Part shown: one piece after another, positions 38,517 to 51,003 of the stretch
Layout of the letters: each line of letters opens with the position of its first letter
How positions within the stretch are numbered: position 1 is the stretch's first letter
Assembly: GCF_021018895.1 (NCBI RefSeq)
Contig: NC_079376.1
Span: 11,213,001-11,277,000, forward strand
Origin: Seriola aureovittata
Taxonomy: Eukaryota > Chordata > Actinopteri > Carangiformes > Carangidae
Reading direction: 5' to 3'
DNA: 64,000 nucleotides
Notes under the pieces: model-generated
The model's database searches: none
The model's input: the letters and a program-made list of their open reading frames with translations, nothing else
What the model was told of the DNA's origin: nothing
Made by a program: the position numbers and the translations under genes

Positions 38517-39371
38517 TGTGTATATTCTCATTTGTCCAGGTCATAGTATCCTAAAGGAGTTTTTTAAATCGAAAACAACTGGACTAGGTTATTTGTCTGT
38601 GAAGACGTTTCACCTCTCATCCAAGAGGCTTCATCAGTTCGTGTACGCATCTGACCAGGCTAGGACTGGTTCTACTTTCTGGTGTGGAGACCCAGGTATT
38701 TAACCTCTTGTGGGCGTTCACAAGGATGATGATGTCACTGGTTCCCTTTTGTGCTCCAAGTGTCAACGACAGTCGTTTGCATGACTGTCGTTGGTGGAAA
38801 ATTGGTTTCGACTTCGGTAGTGCTCTATTGTGTTATAACGACAGTCGTTGGAGTCACATGCCACTTGTGAACAGTTGTTATTCTTGGAGGCTAGATTGTT
38901 GAGTCTCCTGGGAAGGGATGAAAGGGCAGCATTGTAAATTGGAGATAGGTGGTGTCTGAGACCTCCTCCCCTGTTGAGGGATGGTTTCTCTATTTTAACA
39001 TAGATGGCCTCTGTTACTCCTCTTTCGAACCAACTGTCCTCTCTGTCTAGGATGTGGACATTGCTGTCCTCAAAGGAGTGGGCTTTCTCCTTGAGATGTA
39101 AATGAACAGCAGAGTCCAAGCCTGAGGAGTTAGCTCTCCTGTGTTGGGCCATGCGTTTGTGCAGTGGTTGTTTCGTTTCTCCAATGTAGAGGTCATTGCA
39201 TTCCTCGTTACACTGGACTGCATACACCAGGTTGCTTTTGCGGGTGTGTGGTGTTCTGTTTTTGGGGTGTACACTCTCTCTTACTCTCTCCTTCTTTCTC
39301 TCTCTCTCTTTTACCTTCTGCCGTATTTTGTCTCCCTTCTGTCGACTATAAGCCCCAGTGTCTCTGCTCAC
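38517..39371 (-). mobile_element. Penelope-like retroelement, 3' part (5'-truncated)
   Basis: The minus strand carries a GIY-YIG endonuclease reading frame followed by a 3' untranslated region. The latter includes, on +, gaagacgtttcacctctcat (38602-38621) and gaggcttcatcagttc, a signature I know from teleost Penelope-like copies. The left edge lies near 38517 (tgtatattctcatttgtcca). The right edge is uncertain, because the recognisable coding fades into C/T-rich sequence at about 39280-39330. No reverse transcriptase is present, so only the last part of the element was inserted or has survived. Orientation is opposite to PACRG. Confidence 0.8.
38763..39371 (-). pseudogene. GIY-YIG endonuclease domain fragment of the Penelope-like element
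   Basis: An open frame of 202 codons runs from an ATG at 39371 to a stop at 38763. Residues 1-45 are low-complexity Lys/Arg/Glu sequence coming from a CT-rich tract and are probably not original protein. From residue 48 the GIY-YIG fold begins: VYA at 49-51 in place of GIY, YIG at 62-64 (LYIGETKQPL), a basic patch HKRMAQHRR with the likely catalytic Arg at 73, and EAIYVKIEKPSLNRGGG (121-137), in which Glu121 is the likely metal ligand and Asn133 the conserved Asn. This order matches the endonuclease that Penelope-like elements carry after the reverse transcriptase. The tail (about 156-202) contains repeated NDCR/NDS stretches encoded by the palindromic CAACGACAGTCGTTG motifs. Without RT it cannot act autonomously; the conserved residues make it the only non-PACRG coding relic of note. 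Confidence 0.75.
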
Positions 39372-40245
39372 ACTCTCACGGATTCCTTTGTGTTGACTCT
39401 CTCTTTTGAAATTGTTTTTTCATGCTTTTCATTTCTGTTATTGTATGTGCTTACTGGCAAAATAGGTGCTGTGATGCCATTACAGTTCTCTTTTTGTGAA
39501 AGTAGGCATCAAATGAAAGTTTAAGGTTTCATAAAAAGAAATAGCTTAGGTGTGCTTTTCTTACTAGGTGTACGCTGTCAGTCTGCACAAAGGGAATTAC
39601 TAGCACTCATGCAGAAGCTCACACAAACCCCCCCACCCCCCCCAAACAACACAAATAAAACATGCGTAAAGAACTACAGAAATATGTCTGTCTTAGTTGC
39701 TAATTGCAGTTATTTTCCAAGCCTTTGCCCTCTACCTGTCACATTTCTTTATCTCTCTTTCTGACATTTTGTAATTTGTTGTTTCTCCCCCTTACCCCCT
39801 TTCTCTCTCTGTATTTGTCTCTCTTGATCTCTGTAGCCCTCCATCTCTCCCACCATCATTCCCTTTTGTTCTCTCTATCAGTGGGAGATGGAGTTAAGTG
39901 CAGCTGTAGGCCAAATAGCCCAGTGATTGGCTCTCACTTACCCCTTCCTCCCCAGTGCATTTGAAATCACTGATTGCAGACATGCCGGTCTAAATCAAAG
40001 CCGAGCCATAAAGGAAATGCTTTCAAGGGAAAGGGAAGGTGTGGGGGTTAAGATTTATATGTATCTTAGCTGTGTGTGTCTGCTAAGCCCACTCACATGT
40101 ACCATATAGTTCCAGATGTCAGAATTGCTCTTCATTTACTGTACCTCCACCTGTCTGAACAAACAACCTAGTTTATATTTAGTTTACTTTCTAAAACCTG
40201 ACTCAACAAGTGACTGACTTTTCTTTAATTGTCTTAGCTTTCTTT

Positions 40246-40281
40246 CCTGATTTTTTTTTTTCCAAATTTCCTGCCCTCCAG
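40246..40281 (+). other. Splice acceptor before the second PACRG exon
   Basis: A T-rich tract (gatttttttttttccaaatttcc) is followed by tgccctccag, with AG at 40280-40281. The two bases after it complete the split Asn codon. Confidence 0.9.
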
Positions 40282-40431
40282 ATGCCCTGAACACGAGGAA
40301 CCGTCAGGTGATCTGCACCACGCTTAAAGTCCTGCAGCATCTGGTGATGTCTGGAGACATGGTGGGAGAGGCTCTGGTGCCCTACTACAGACAGATCCTC
40401 CCCATTCTCAACATCTTCAAGAACATGAACA
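40282..40431 (+). CDS. PACRG: PACRG internal exon (downstream of the two in this window)
   Basis: The exon is 150 bp: two bases completing the Asn codon split by the intron (A|AT), 49 codons, and one base of the next codon. The peptide contains [20 protein letters not shown], then [20 protein letters not shown] and KNMN, which is the helical-repeat segment of PACRG that follows the LIIPIK segment of the previous exon. The exact phase match (1 to 1) is strong evidence that the two exons are spliced together. It starts after a long T-rich tract and CCAG at 40278-40281, and ends before gtgagt at 40432. The C-terminal part of the protein, which in vertebrates continues into an SGDGIDY-type stretch and ends a few dozen residues later, is not visible downstream, so the gene continues past the window. 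No frameshift or stop interrupts the exon, so the gene looks intact here. Confidence 0.96.
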
Positions 40432-40437
40432 GTGAGT
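40432..40437 (+). other. Splice donor GTGAGT
   Basis: gtgagt follows AACA. The single base A at 40431 begins the next codon, so the following intron is phase 1 and its partner exon lies beyond the window. Confidence 0.9.
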
Positions 40438-43400
40438 TTCCAGCTATGCAAATGGTTGACTGTTAATTCACGGACAGAAGGTGTGTCAGCATGACGTGTC
40501 TCTGTGCTTTTGTGGAGAAGTCATTGTGTAAGCTTGTCCATTTGTGTTATTAATCATCTTTGTGCCAGTACTGCTACTATGTCAGTGAATTGAAAAAAAA
40601 CAGCCATTCACCAGGCTGTGTGTGTACCCTGTCTTATTGCTGTGGCTTGGTTATACCAGGGGATCCCACAGAGCTGCTCAGTTCTGGAAAATGCAATGCA
40701 AAAGTTAAACGTCTTTTTGCTTGGCTGTGAGTCTTATGACTCAGTCAGAAAGCATCCCGTTTCCTACCTATTATTTTCCCGGCAGATCCTGTCTCTGAAT
40801 CTTTACTCGTTTTCCTCTCTCCACTTAAACATCCACTTGACAGAGAAGATCCATTTTGTCCTTCCTGCTGTCAGTCAGGCTGCATTGTGCAGGACTGTTT
40901 AGGAGGAGACTTTGTCCTTGCTCTCTGTGAAAGCCCCCACCTGGGTGGACCTTGGGAGATTGGCATCAGATAGACTGGGTTCTTTGTGTGGCTGCGTCAA
41001 AGCACTTAGCATGGTGTGACATGATGTGGGCCCATTGAAAGCAAAGAGGCACAACCAAACCCAAACACCCCTCACCACAATCAGTAGGATGTGGAGAGTG
41101 ACATTGTGAATCAGTCATTTAAACACAAGCTTTAACAGGAGAAAACACAAGGCTTTAGTCTCATAATCAATATCCAATTTGAATCTCTTGTCTCTTTAAT
41201 TCGCTTACATTATCTGTTACTATTTGCTGAGGTCTAAAAAAAGGAAGGAGAGAGCCAAAAGAGATAGCAGGGAAAGACAAAAGATGGAAAAGAAAAGCCT
41301 GCCTTATTAGCGCATGGCCTTATGCAAATCTCCTCTGTAAATTAGCTGTCAAATCAATCCCCTAAACCGTTTTGAAGCGTGAGTTTCTCCGCCACGGCGC
41401 AGGCTCAGCAGTTGGCCAGCGAACCCCACCAGGTATAGTTTTATCTCTGCCTGGTACATACTGTACCGGCCTGTCTACCTGCCTGCCCGCTAGTCTGTCC
41501 TCCACTGGCGGGCATCGATTAAACCTGAGCCAACCTCTCACCTGGCAGACATCCCTGCTATTGACCTCTCCCAGAGAGACCAGTCTGGGTCAGAGAGGGG
41601 TCCATACAGCTGCCAAAGCACAGGACCCAGTCTGCTAAACAAGGATAGTTCTTCCTGTTCAGCAATTTACAGGCATCCAGTGGAGTTTCTCTCTTTTTAA
41701 AGTTTAGTTAGAGTGGAGGCTGAATGATACAGAAAGTTTAACCAAAGTTCAGTATACAAGTATGTATATTTAACTAAGTACGAACATATATATAAGTTCA
41801 TACATAGAGAGATAGATGCAGAGACAGAAAGAATCTTTCCTTGTGTTATTATTTCTCCATCTGGAGCTTTAGTGTTAGATGAGCTGTCAATTCATGTCCT
41901 GCACCACCCACTCCCTGCTAACAGAAAGATACGACTTCAAATACAGAGGATACATGCTTCTCTTTTAGGGACCAAACACTGTCTGAACCAGAACTCTGTG
42001 TTCTTTCTCTCTAATACGCAAATATTTTAGGGTTGTTGTTCTCTCACATTCTCTGTGGCTTTGTCTCTGTCTCTCCTCTGTTTCATGTGACTTGTTTGTA
42101 TCAATATCAAAGCTTTCATTGAAGTCCATCTATTATCTAATATTACTTATATACACCTCCAGCTTCATCCCACGCTCAGGCGGTTGTCTCAACAGGAGCC
42201 AGCGTGCTGCCTTTCGCAGACGGACTCAATCATTGGCTTCAACACAGTAGAAGAAACAGAGGACTGTCTAGCAACATTTCCTTTTGGCTCTCCCACACTG
42301 TAACTCACGGAGCTTGCATGGCATCCCTCTTATCTCCTGAGCCACAACGGGGCCACTGTCCAGTATGTGCCAAGTGTGTGTGTGTGTGTCTACAATTGTC
42401 TACATCTGTCATGAATAGATCTGTTGTATCCCATTTGCAGCTGTTGGATTCAGTGTGGATGAAGGCCCCAGCTTTCTGTCTCCGTCTCTCTTTTCACTGT
42501 TGTTTAGGTCCGCCAGCCCCGGGCACATAATGCTCTACTACAGGCTCACATATACACACAGACACACACTCATACAATCACACACTGTCCCAGTTGAGGC
42601 TACACAACCTGACTCTGTCCCTGTCTCACCAGTTGTTCGAGCTGTGAATCAATAGGCTGACAGCCACTGCTGTAGGGTCAGGGCTACAGTTAGATATCAC
42701 CAGCATCTCATCATGGGACAGATCCCCTAGGCTGTGTTCACACACTCCTGCTGTGTCGCTCCCACTCTGAGACAGGGTTGTGACCTGTTAAATTGGTCTG
42801 TATACAGGCCTTATCTGAGCCATTTTTCCTGGGTCAGAGCTGGGACTTAACAGCCATCTCCAAAATGGACCCTTGGGTGTCCTTTCACTCAGACAGAGCA
42901 CTGGACCTCTGACCAGAAGAACACACTCATGCTCAGTCTCTCTGGAATCCAGGCCTCGGGAGAAGAAACGGCTCAATTGTTCAATGTGAAAAAATATTCC
43001 TGTTTAAACTTCAGGCAGCTGACTGCCATTCTTAGGACTGTCAGAGTAATGCGTCATTTTGAAGTGCACAATAATGAGAAATCACATAGTATCATCGTCC
43101 TTGATGTACCCCTTTGTCTCCTGAATCAGCTCTCCCAGCTTTTGTTTGCTTTGTGCTTTTTGCCAATCAGCTGTGTGTGTGTTTATGTGTGTGTGAGAAA
43201 CAATGTTGAGGATAGTGTAGGAATTCCTCCAATGTGATTTGCACGGCTCTCTTGTTTGCTTGCTGTGATGAATCTTATCCCTAATGAAATTCAACAACGT
43301 TCCTTATGAGGGAGAGATGTGCTCCCTCATCCAGTAAATTCCTCTTCTGAGCTCTAAGGACGGAAGGAACTCATCTACTGTACTCATCTGAGGAAGAAGG

Positions 43401-43789
43401 AAAGAGAGAAAGAGACTTTGGGGGATTTTGTAAGGCAGCAGGGTAAGCTACACAGAGAGAATGGTCCGGGGTCTTGACTAGGGATCAAATGGGTGCCAAG
43501 ACTGACCTTACTTAGTGGGTCAGTAACGGCCAGACATGACCGACCCACATTAAATACAGATTCCTCCTTCACTGTGAGGTACATTGCTTCAGTTATCTGA
43601 CTCGTGTTACCTGACATGAAACTGATCCTACACTGTTCTACACAGTTAGGTATTCCTGTTTTAAATTAGAATTTTAAAAACAGGACACTGGTTTGTGATC
43701 GGTTCTCTGTTGAGTCTTCAGAATCAGTATTGGCAGTCACAAAGCCGTATCAATATTATCCTACTGGAATATGGTTTCCTCTAGAGCCG
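40438..43789. other. Intron stretch without recognisable genes
   Basis: Follows the second PACRG exon. No exon-like coding with homology to the PACRG C-terminus was seen, and no repeats beyond short CA/GT bits near 42540 and 43180. Confidence 0.6.
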
Positions 43790-44170
43790 GACTAATACTG
43801 GATTTTTGAGACCAATACTAATATCACTACTAAAAATACAATAACAAGATATTTGTATTAGTATTTCTTTTTCTTTTACCTACATGTATTTAAAAAAAAA
43901 CATTTTGTGATAACGATATTTTATAGTTGAACAATAAGCTTTATTACCAAAGATTACAATAATAAAAGTATATTGTGAACTATAAACATCACATGATTAG
44001 ATTAAATTAAAATCAAATCAAAACACATAAAACAAAATTATATTAAGTTTGAATTGAAAATCAAACAAAAAAATAAATGCAGCAATATTTTATTATTATC
44101 ATTAAATATTTTTTGTTATTGTTGTGGTTTACTGATAAGATACACAACGATACAAAATATCTGTTGTAAC
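43790..44170. mobile_element. Probable degenerate non-autonomous DNA transposon remnant
   Basis: The stretch starts agccggactaatactggatt and continues with ttttgagaccaatactaata, then an AT-rich interior including tttatagttgaacaataagc. This resembles decayed members of a fish repeat beginning gagccgaccgatactgg (from memory). I see no clear TIR or TSD, so both identity and limits are tentative. Confidence 0.4.
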
Positions 44171-44689
44171 AGTTTTAAGGGACGGTAATTTCAGTACACG
44201 TGTGGACACCACCCAAGTACACTGATAAACTCACTCACTCACCAACTCACTGATAAAGGATTTGGTTCCACAGTATTTTTTCATTCAGCTTCACTATTTT
44301 ATAGACTGCACAAGTGAAGCATAAACGGCCAAGGACTACATAAGGGAATGTTTTTCATCTTCAGTCTCTACATGGCTGTATGTTGTGTCTGAATGTAGTT
44401 GATGTTTGCCTGGAGGGCTCTTCTGGTATTTATTTGAACCTGCACTGTAGCATTGTTGTTGTTGTCCTGATCATTTTCTCCGCTTATCTGTAAGGTATAG
44501 GTCCTTAAACTCCTATTCATCACTGACAAACCTCTCTCTCACACATACACACACTAAAACACACACACATTCACACACTCATACATATATTGGTCACAAG
44601 CTGCGGTGATCTGGTTCATTTGGCCTCTTTTATCTTCCTGCTAGGAATGTGGCCAGCTATGATAAGGTCTCACCCACATGCATTGCTGA

Positions 44690-44708
44690 GCACACGCGCG
44701 CACGCGTG

Positions 44709-44779
<71 letters not shown>
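44690..44779. repeat. (CG/CA)n compound microsatellite
   Basis: cacacgcgcgcacgcgtgca then cacgcgcg leads into about 30 pure CA units. The alternating CG/CA head is Z-DNA-prone. Confidence 0.95.
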
Positions 44780-44781
<2 letters not shown>

Positions 44782-45157
44782 GTTGTGATAGTAGCTCTCT
44801 GTCTTCTGTGCCCCGGCGACTGGTGAGGTTTTTGTGTTGGTGACAGATGCAGTGCTGTGGCTGGCCACTCTGTCTTCCCCCGTGGGCCTGGTTTATCTGT
44901 GTATCACATGACACACACATGCACACACGCGTACACACACTCACCACTCATGCCGCACGTCTTTATGAATACCGCGGATCAGTTACAGCACATGCTGATC
45001 GCTGGAAAGAAAATAAACAGGAAGAGCTAGCTGACCTCATAACCTCTTGTGGACAGAAGGACAGGGACAGTCAGGAACAGGCAGGCAAGGACATTTCATC
45101 AACTGTGGGTGGAACTCGTGTACATGTAACTGCCATAATATGAATATGGCTATCATG

Positions 45158-45195
45158 AACACACACACACACATACACACGCGCGCACACACACG
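45158..45195. repeat. Short imperfect CA/CG tract
   Basis: acacacacacacatacacac followed by gcgcgcacacacac. Confidence 0.85.
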
Positions 45196-45517
45196 GGCAA
45201 ATCAAATCCAAAGCATTTTTTCCGACTCATTTTAATCTGACAGAAGGCCAAGCGTATGCCAGTGTACTCAGCCACCTGTGCTGTTGTCCACAATACAACA
45301 TAATGCTCCCGTTTACTGCCAGAACGCTGCACTGTTGCGTATATGTTGAAGTTAATTCCTGGGGATTCCCATGCACAAACATTTGCTTTATTTAATGACC
45401 TTTTCCAGCTGCCGTTGTGAAAAATTTATTCACTACCATGCTTTCATTGTGTACATAGTGACACGACAGAGGGGGAGATGCCCACCACCACACACAGACA
45501 CATACACACATGTGCAA

Positions 45518-45518
<1 letters not shown>

Positions 45519-45572
<54 letters not shown>
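45519..45572. repeat. (CA)n microsatellite
   Basis: About 26 uninterrupted CA units, preceded by shorter CA fragments from 45488. Confidence 0.95.
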
Positions 45573-45574
<2 letters not shown>

Positions 45575-47746
45575 AACCCATGGCCCCCATGTAATCCATC
45601 ATCCTCCACAGACACACAGAGCTCCTTGTCCCTGCGGACGACAGAACACACACCTCATCCTCAGCCCCCGTCTCCTCTTCCATGTACCACTCTCCAACAG
45701 GAGATATCTATCTATCAAGCAATCACAGAGCCCACCGCCATTAAAATACAGAAAGAGTGGGAGAAACAGAGAGAAAAGAGAGATGGGAGGAAAGATAGCA
45801 TGAGTGAGTGAGAGATGAAATCCAGGTAATACCAAGCTCGTCTGTTCTTACCTGCTCTACCGTTAGCATGCTTCACAGCACATAATGACTTTTTCCTTCT
45901 CTCCTGAAGCTTAAGAAAAGACAGTTGAGGAAAATAGTGGAAATATATTTTATATTAATGCAACCCCCCCAGCCCACCCCCACCTCCCCTATCTCTCTCC
46001 ACTCCTGTACTCCTTCCGCCTGCGGATATGCCCACCTGGCTCTGTTAATTTCTATTGTCAGCAGGTCTGAGGCTGAGCAGCCAATCAGGTGTGAGCGTCA
46101 GCCCTTGGGCCTGCAGTCGCTCTGCGGCTCCAATTTAAAGGTCAGCTGATAAGCAGCTAGATTCATGCATAATCTGGGCTGCTCTGCAGGCAGACAGGCG
46201 GACTGCTCAACGAAAACACACATACACTCACTCAAGAGATATACCCATCATCCTCTTGGTCTATGATTGACCCCCTCAAACTTTTTACTTTGCAGTGTTT
46301 GATGGACACGTTTCACTTGTCCTTTTCCAGCTGGAACATATTTGTGATTCTATTGTTCCATCAGGTTAGATAATATACTTTTACTAATAGCTTGAGAGAA
46401 GTGCCTCAGTAGGAGCTTGGCTTTGTGTTTGTTGATTTGTTCATTAATTTGTACATAGTGCCTTCTGCAATGTGAGGCACTTAGGGGAATTATAGGATCC
46501 ACTCTTTAAATGGCACAGAGCCCTAAAGCTGGCAGTATACTTAAAATGAAATAGAATTTGGCGTCTTCGCATAGGCAGTTTGCAACTTTAACAAAGCACC
46601 ACTTCGATTGCTGCAGTGTGCGGAGGCTGGCCAGCAGAACTAGCTCGGCCTCACTCGTCTCCCCGCAAGTCACTGCAACTTCTCAGCACTATGATATGAT
46701 TGCTTTATTTCTGGTTATATCATTATCTAATTACATCATTGCCATTCTACGTGTCCTTTCAGCTGGCATAGTAAACAAGCAGACCTTAATTCACAGTAAG
46801 TATAATGGCGTTAGTTTTCAGTGCTGTTCTTGATAAGCTTATTTTGCAAACCCTCTGAATTAAATTTCTTAAAAAATATACTGGAAATCATATGGTGTTA
46901 GCATGGAATACCTTAAGAGTGAGGTGCACCGTCATACTTTGGTCCCCTGCAGGTCTGAATGGACAGTTCGGTGTCAATTTGCTGTCAGGGTAATTCATGT
47001 TTGAGAGATCAGAGAGCTCCAGGTGGTCAGTAACAATTAATCTTAGCTTTTCCGCCAGGAGAGTGCCAGGTGGATAATGCTTCAAACTAAAATGTCTTCT
47101 ATTACTAAAAAATTCCACTTTCCTGTAGGTTCCTTTAACACATTTGCACACCGATTCTAGTCATGAATGCCTAAAAAGAGATTCAGATAAGAGAGTTCAT
47201 CTGTCTTCGTTGGACTCTCTCAATCCCAAGGCCTAAATCTTGGAAATTCACTGGTGGAGTAGAAGTAAGAAGATGAAGAAAGCGTCTAAGTGAATGTTGA
47301 GCTTTTAGATGGATAGGATCAGGTTTAGCACATAGACTTGTGGACGTCTGTCTGTCTGAAGATGACTGTAGGTATTCTTAGTATGGAACCAGAGGTCCTC
47401 AATCCCAGCGGGGTTCCTCCTTTCATTCCCTCTAATCCAAGAAGCACTCAATTACCTAATTGGATGAGTTATGAGGGTCCTTTTCCTCTCTCCATTCCCT
47501 CCCATCTCAATGAGATTAACACACTGTAATTAATGAATTTGGGGCACTTTGAAACGATTTGCAGGATTGTCCAGGCTCCGGGGGCCTGACTCGTGTAACA
47601 CAATTATCGAGTTGTCGAAATTAGACAATAGGATGAGATGAATAGTGCGAAAATTATCAGTGTTTGTGAAAGACAGGTGATCGTTCCACTCTGAACGTGG
47701 ATCAGGTTGATGTGGTTGCTTTGTGTTATTCCCTTCAGAGTGGAGA

Positions 47747-47806
47747 TGTGTGTGTGTGTGTGTGTGTATGGGGGGGGGGGGGGGGCAGCCAGCCAGCCAG
47801 CCAGCC
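47747..47806. repeat. (TG)n - G16 - (CAGC)5 composite
   Basis: TG units (47747-47767) are followed by an uninterrupted run of 16 G (47770-47785) and then about five CAGC units (47786-47806). Three different simple repeats abut within 60 bp. Confidence 0.9.
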
Positions 47807-49599
47807 ATTTTGTAGCTAAAGAGTGACTGCTTTTTGATGTAAATCAATGTGTATTCTTGTGTATGAATGTGTGTCTTTGCGTGTGCGTTTGTGTGTGTCA
47901 TGACTTCCTAGTACTGAGCAGGGAGCGCTCCTGCAGCCGCTCACCACATCATTGTGTTTGACATCTCCGTGGGCAGTCAGCGACAGAATGCTGGTGTGTG
48001 TGCAGACATTTGTCCAGCCTGCTTTGGATCAGCATTTGCACCGTGCGCCAGGTTGCCTGTCAGCTTTCATAAACAGCCACACCTTCACAAACAGGCTTGC
48101 CGCTTGAAAGTGAAAAAAGACACAGTTTCGCAAAACAAATAATAAATAGCATTTCTACAGTCTCCCCAATTTATTGTCCCAGACAAGGACACACATAATA
48201 AACAAGTAAAATAAAATAGATTTTTATTACCAGTGTCAGGATACAGTCCCATTTCCCCCTGCTTGTCAGATGTGAGCAGAAATGCAAGTGCACTGAGGAT
48301 AACAGAAAAGTAGAATGACTGACATTAGCAGTTTTTTAAAAATGTGTATGTAATCTGAATTTTGTGGAGGACGGTTAGATCTCGGACACTTTTTTGGGAC
48401 TATTAAACTGCATTTTCACAGATTATCAAAATGCATTAATCTAAAGAGTACTCCAAATGTGATTTTGTACCGGTCACTGTTTGGAAAGTACGCAGCCCTC
48501 AGCCAGGCATAATGCCTCCACACCTGTCATTTTTTGGATCTGTCTCCTGCCTGTCTGTGTCTTTAGAGACCCACACCCGATTACTGCCTCTTCTCAGCAC
48601 GTTTCCCCGACAGAGGTAACCTTATCTCCTCCATTCTCACACAGGCATGTCAGCATGCGCCAGTCACAGTCCTCACTATCTCTAATGGATGTAATTGAAG
48701 CCTATTCTAACATTCTAATGCACACTTTTTCTCGAGACCCCCCTACATCCCCCTCACAACATTCCCCCTCCAACTCACACAAATCCCCTTAAGGTTGTCC
48801 AAGCCAAGTCTTGTCCCACGTCCAGACAACAATTTTTAGCTGGCTCCTATCTCTAATGTTTCCATCTGCTCCATGGCTCATATTCCCCTAGCCATCACAA
48901 AATATGAGTATAGTGGAATGTATAACTAGAGTGTAGTACAAAATGTGATATCCATTATTTGATGAGGAAGACTCTCACAGAATGATTACTGTCATTAAAA
49001 GAAAATTAATTAGTTTTTGCTTTTTAAGTTATAATTTGCCTATTATTCATTAAGTTTAAAGAAAAAACGATTACACTTTCAAATTAAAAGAAGCAACATT
49101 CTATCCATAAATGAGCCACAACAGTGTTAATGGGCATGCAAAAAACAACTTTATTTGTTGTGTTCATAGGTAGTAATTCATTCAACCTGTTCATATTTAT
49201 TCATCCCTATCATGTTTCATATGCATTAACAATTGTAGAACCTGTGTTTGATGTAAAGGTTAATCATACATTTAATACCCAGATCAGCAACATGGATCAG
49301 TGGTTAGCGTTTTGTAAGCAGAACTGCAGAGCAAAATCATTAAGGCAAAAAGGGTCACGTTGACCCTACAGAATTGCTAAAATGATTGTGTGGGCATATT
49401 TGGCCACTGGAGTATTACAGTGAATTCCTTTTGTTGCTGCTGTTCTTATCTTTTACTTTTGAAACTTAATTAACTAGTGAAATAATACCACTCTGCTTGT
49501 TTCACTTGGCTCTTTATTCATTCTGCTGTTCTGAAATAGGATGGCACCTGAGGAGCATGACGTCCATACCATCTTGTCTTAGAGTAATAGGGCCTTTGT

Positions 49600-49651
49600 T
49601 TGTGTGTGTGTGTGTGTGTGTGTGTTTGTATGTGTGAGTGTGTGTGTGTGT
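49600..49651. repeat. (TG)n microsatellite, interrupted
   Basis: TG units with TTTGTA and GA interruptions. Confidence 0.9.
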
Positions 49652-50746
49652 ATTTTAGCCTGTACATGTACGTAGCAAATGAAAGCGGATCCTCTGAACC
49701 AGATGTTACCTCATTATATTCGACCACCCACTAGTAAGAGAAGGACTGGGGTTGTAGAGAAAAAAGACTTGTGTGTTTTACCAGACAGTCAGTCAGAGAT
49801 GCTCAGGGCCTGCAGGCGAACAACCAGAACAACCCACAGAAACACCCCCATTTTTCCCCCCTATTGTCTACAGTAGAACAAAACATAATCTTGTCTCATT
49901 TCTCCTAACAAGATCAAAATATTGGTATTTGGCTGCAAAACTTTGGTTCCCTATCACAAATAATAGTGATCAAGGAAAGACCTTTTGTTTTGATATTTGA
50001 AGATCAAATTCTTTAAATTTTATTTAAACAGTACCGTATTTGATACCTTTTTCACTGGGAAATTTTGTCATAATAGCTATTCAGTGCATAAACAAGGCTG
50101 TCAGCATGGGTGTTTTCGCACTGGGGCCATGATACTTAAAACTCTATTTCTCACTTACCCCCTGCTCCTAAAGTTATCTCTTGTGGCCACTTAATGGCAG
50201 CTTTGAGTCCTTTACTCCATAAAAGCTGCGTTTGACCAAACTGCATTTTCTGAGAAACAGTGGTGGTGCCCTGAAGACAAAACTTTCAAGCCTCAGATAT
50301 ATGGACAACACCCAACAAGCACCAAGTCACCTCTAAGCTGTACAATGTGATGTTGAAACACTGCATGACAAACATGACAAATCTCTGAAATGTATGACAG
50401 GACACGACCTGATTCTGCTCAATTCAGTTCCAAAACCACTAAAATCAAAACAAATGCAGATTATGAATGTGTTTGCATGCAAGCTGCCAGCTAACAGTGT
50501 GCTCAGAAATTAATGGAGCCACTTGCAATTTTTATCTGCAGAAAATGTGCTTCAAGCACTTACGCTTTTCACTGCTGCAACACTGCGAATGGTTAAAATT
50601 CATTTAATAAAGAAAAGATTAATATTTAAATAGGCTTCTGGCAATGCACAGTATTAAAATTTAGAATGCACATTGCACATTGTTTGCATAATTAATTCAT
50701 TGCAGCTTCATCTGTAAATAATATTGTTACCACACCATTTGCCCAG

Positions 50747-50748
<2 letters not shown>

Positions 50749-50824
<76 letters not shown>
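50749..50824. repeat. (TG)n microsatellite
   Basis: About 38 pure GT units. It forms an inverted pair with the CA array starting at 50930. Confidence 0.95.
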
Positions 50825-50827
<3 letters not shown>

Positions 50828-50929
50828 GCAGGGCGCACAGTCACTGCTGCGCAAACACTGAGAAAATTCCCACGGTACTGTCTTATTTACTCATAGGATC
50901 TGTTTTGTCACAGAGGCATGCATGCCGGG

Positions 50930-50957
50930 ACACACGCACACACACACGCGCACACGC

Positions 50958-51002
<45 letters not shown>
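50930..51002. repeat. (CA/CG)n microsatellite
   Basis: cacacgcacacacacacgcg interruptions at the left and then a pure CA run. Confidence 0.95.

Positions 51003-51003
<1 letters not shown>

Larger units (their letters stand above)
45573..50748. other. Intron stretch without recognisable genes
   Basis: Apart from the TG/G16/CAGC composite at 47747 and the TG tract at 49600, no genes or elements are recognised. The part 48900-49380 is AT-rich. Confidence 0.6.

Noticed and set aside
39280..39330. Coding start of the GIY-YIG protein in the CT-rich tract
   Set aside because: The Lys/Arg/Glu-rich N-terminus comes from a low-complexity CT tract on the opposite strand and does not look like the element's own protein.
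46290..46380. Possible exon after tttgcag at about 46294 (frame beginning VFDGHV)
   Set aside because: The frame closes shortly after, no donor fits, and the peptide does not match the PACRG C-terminus.
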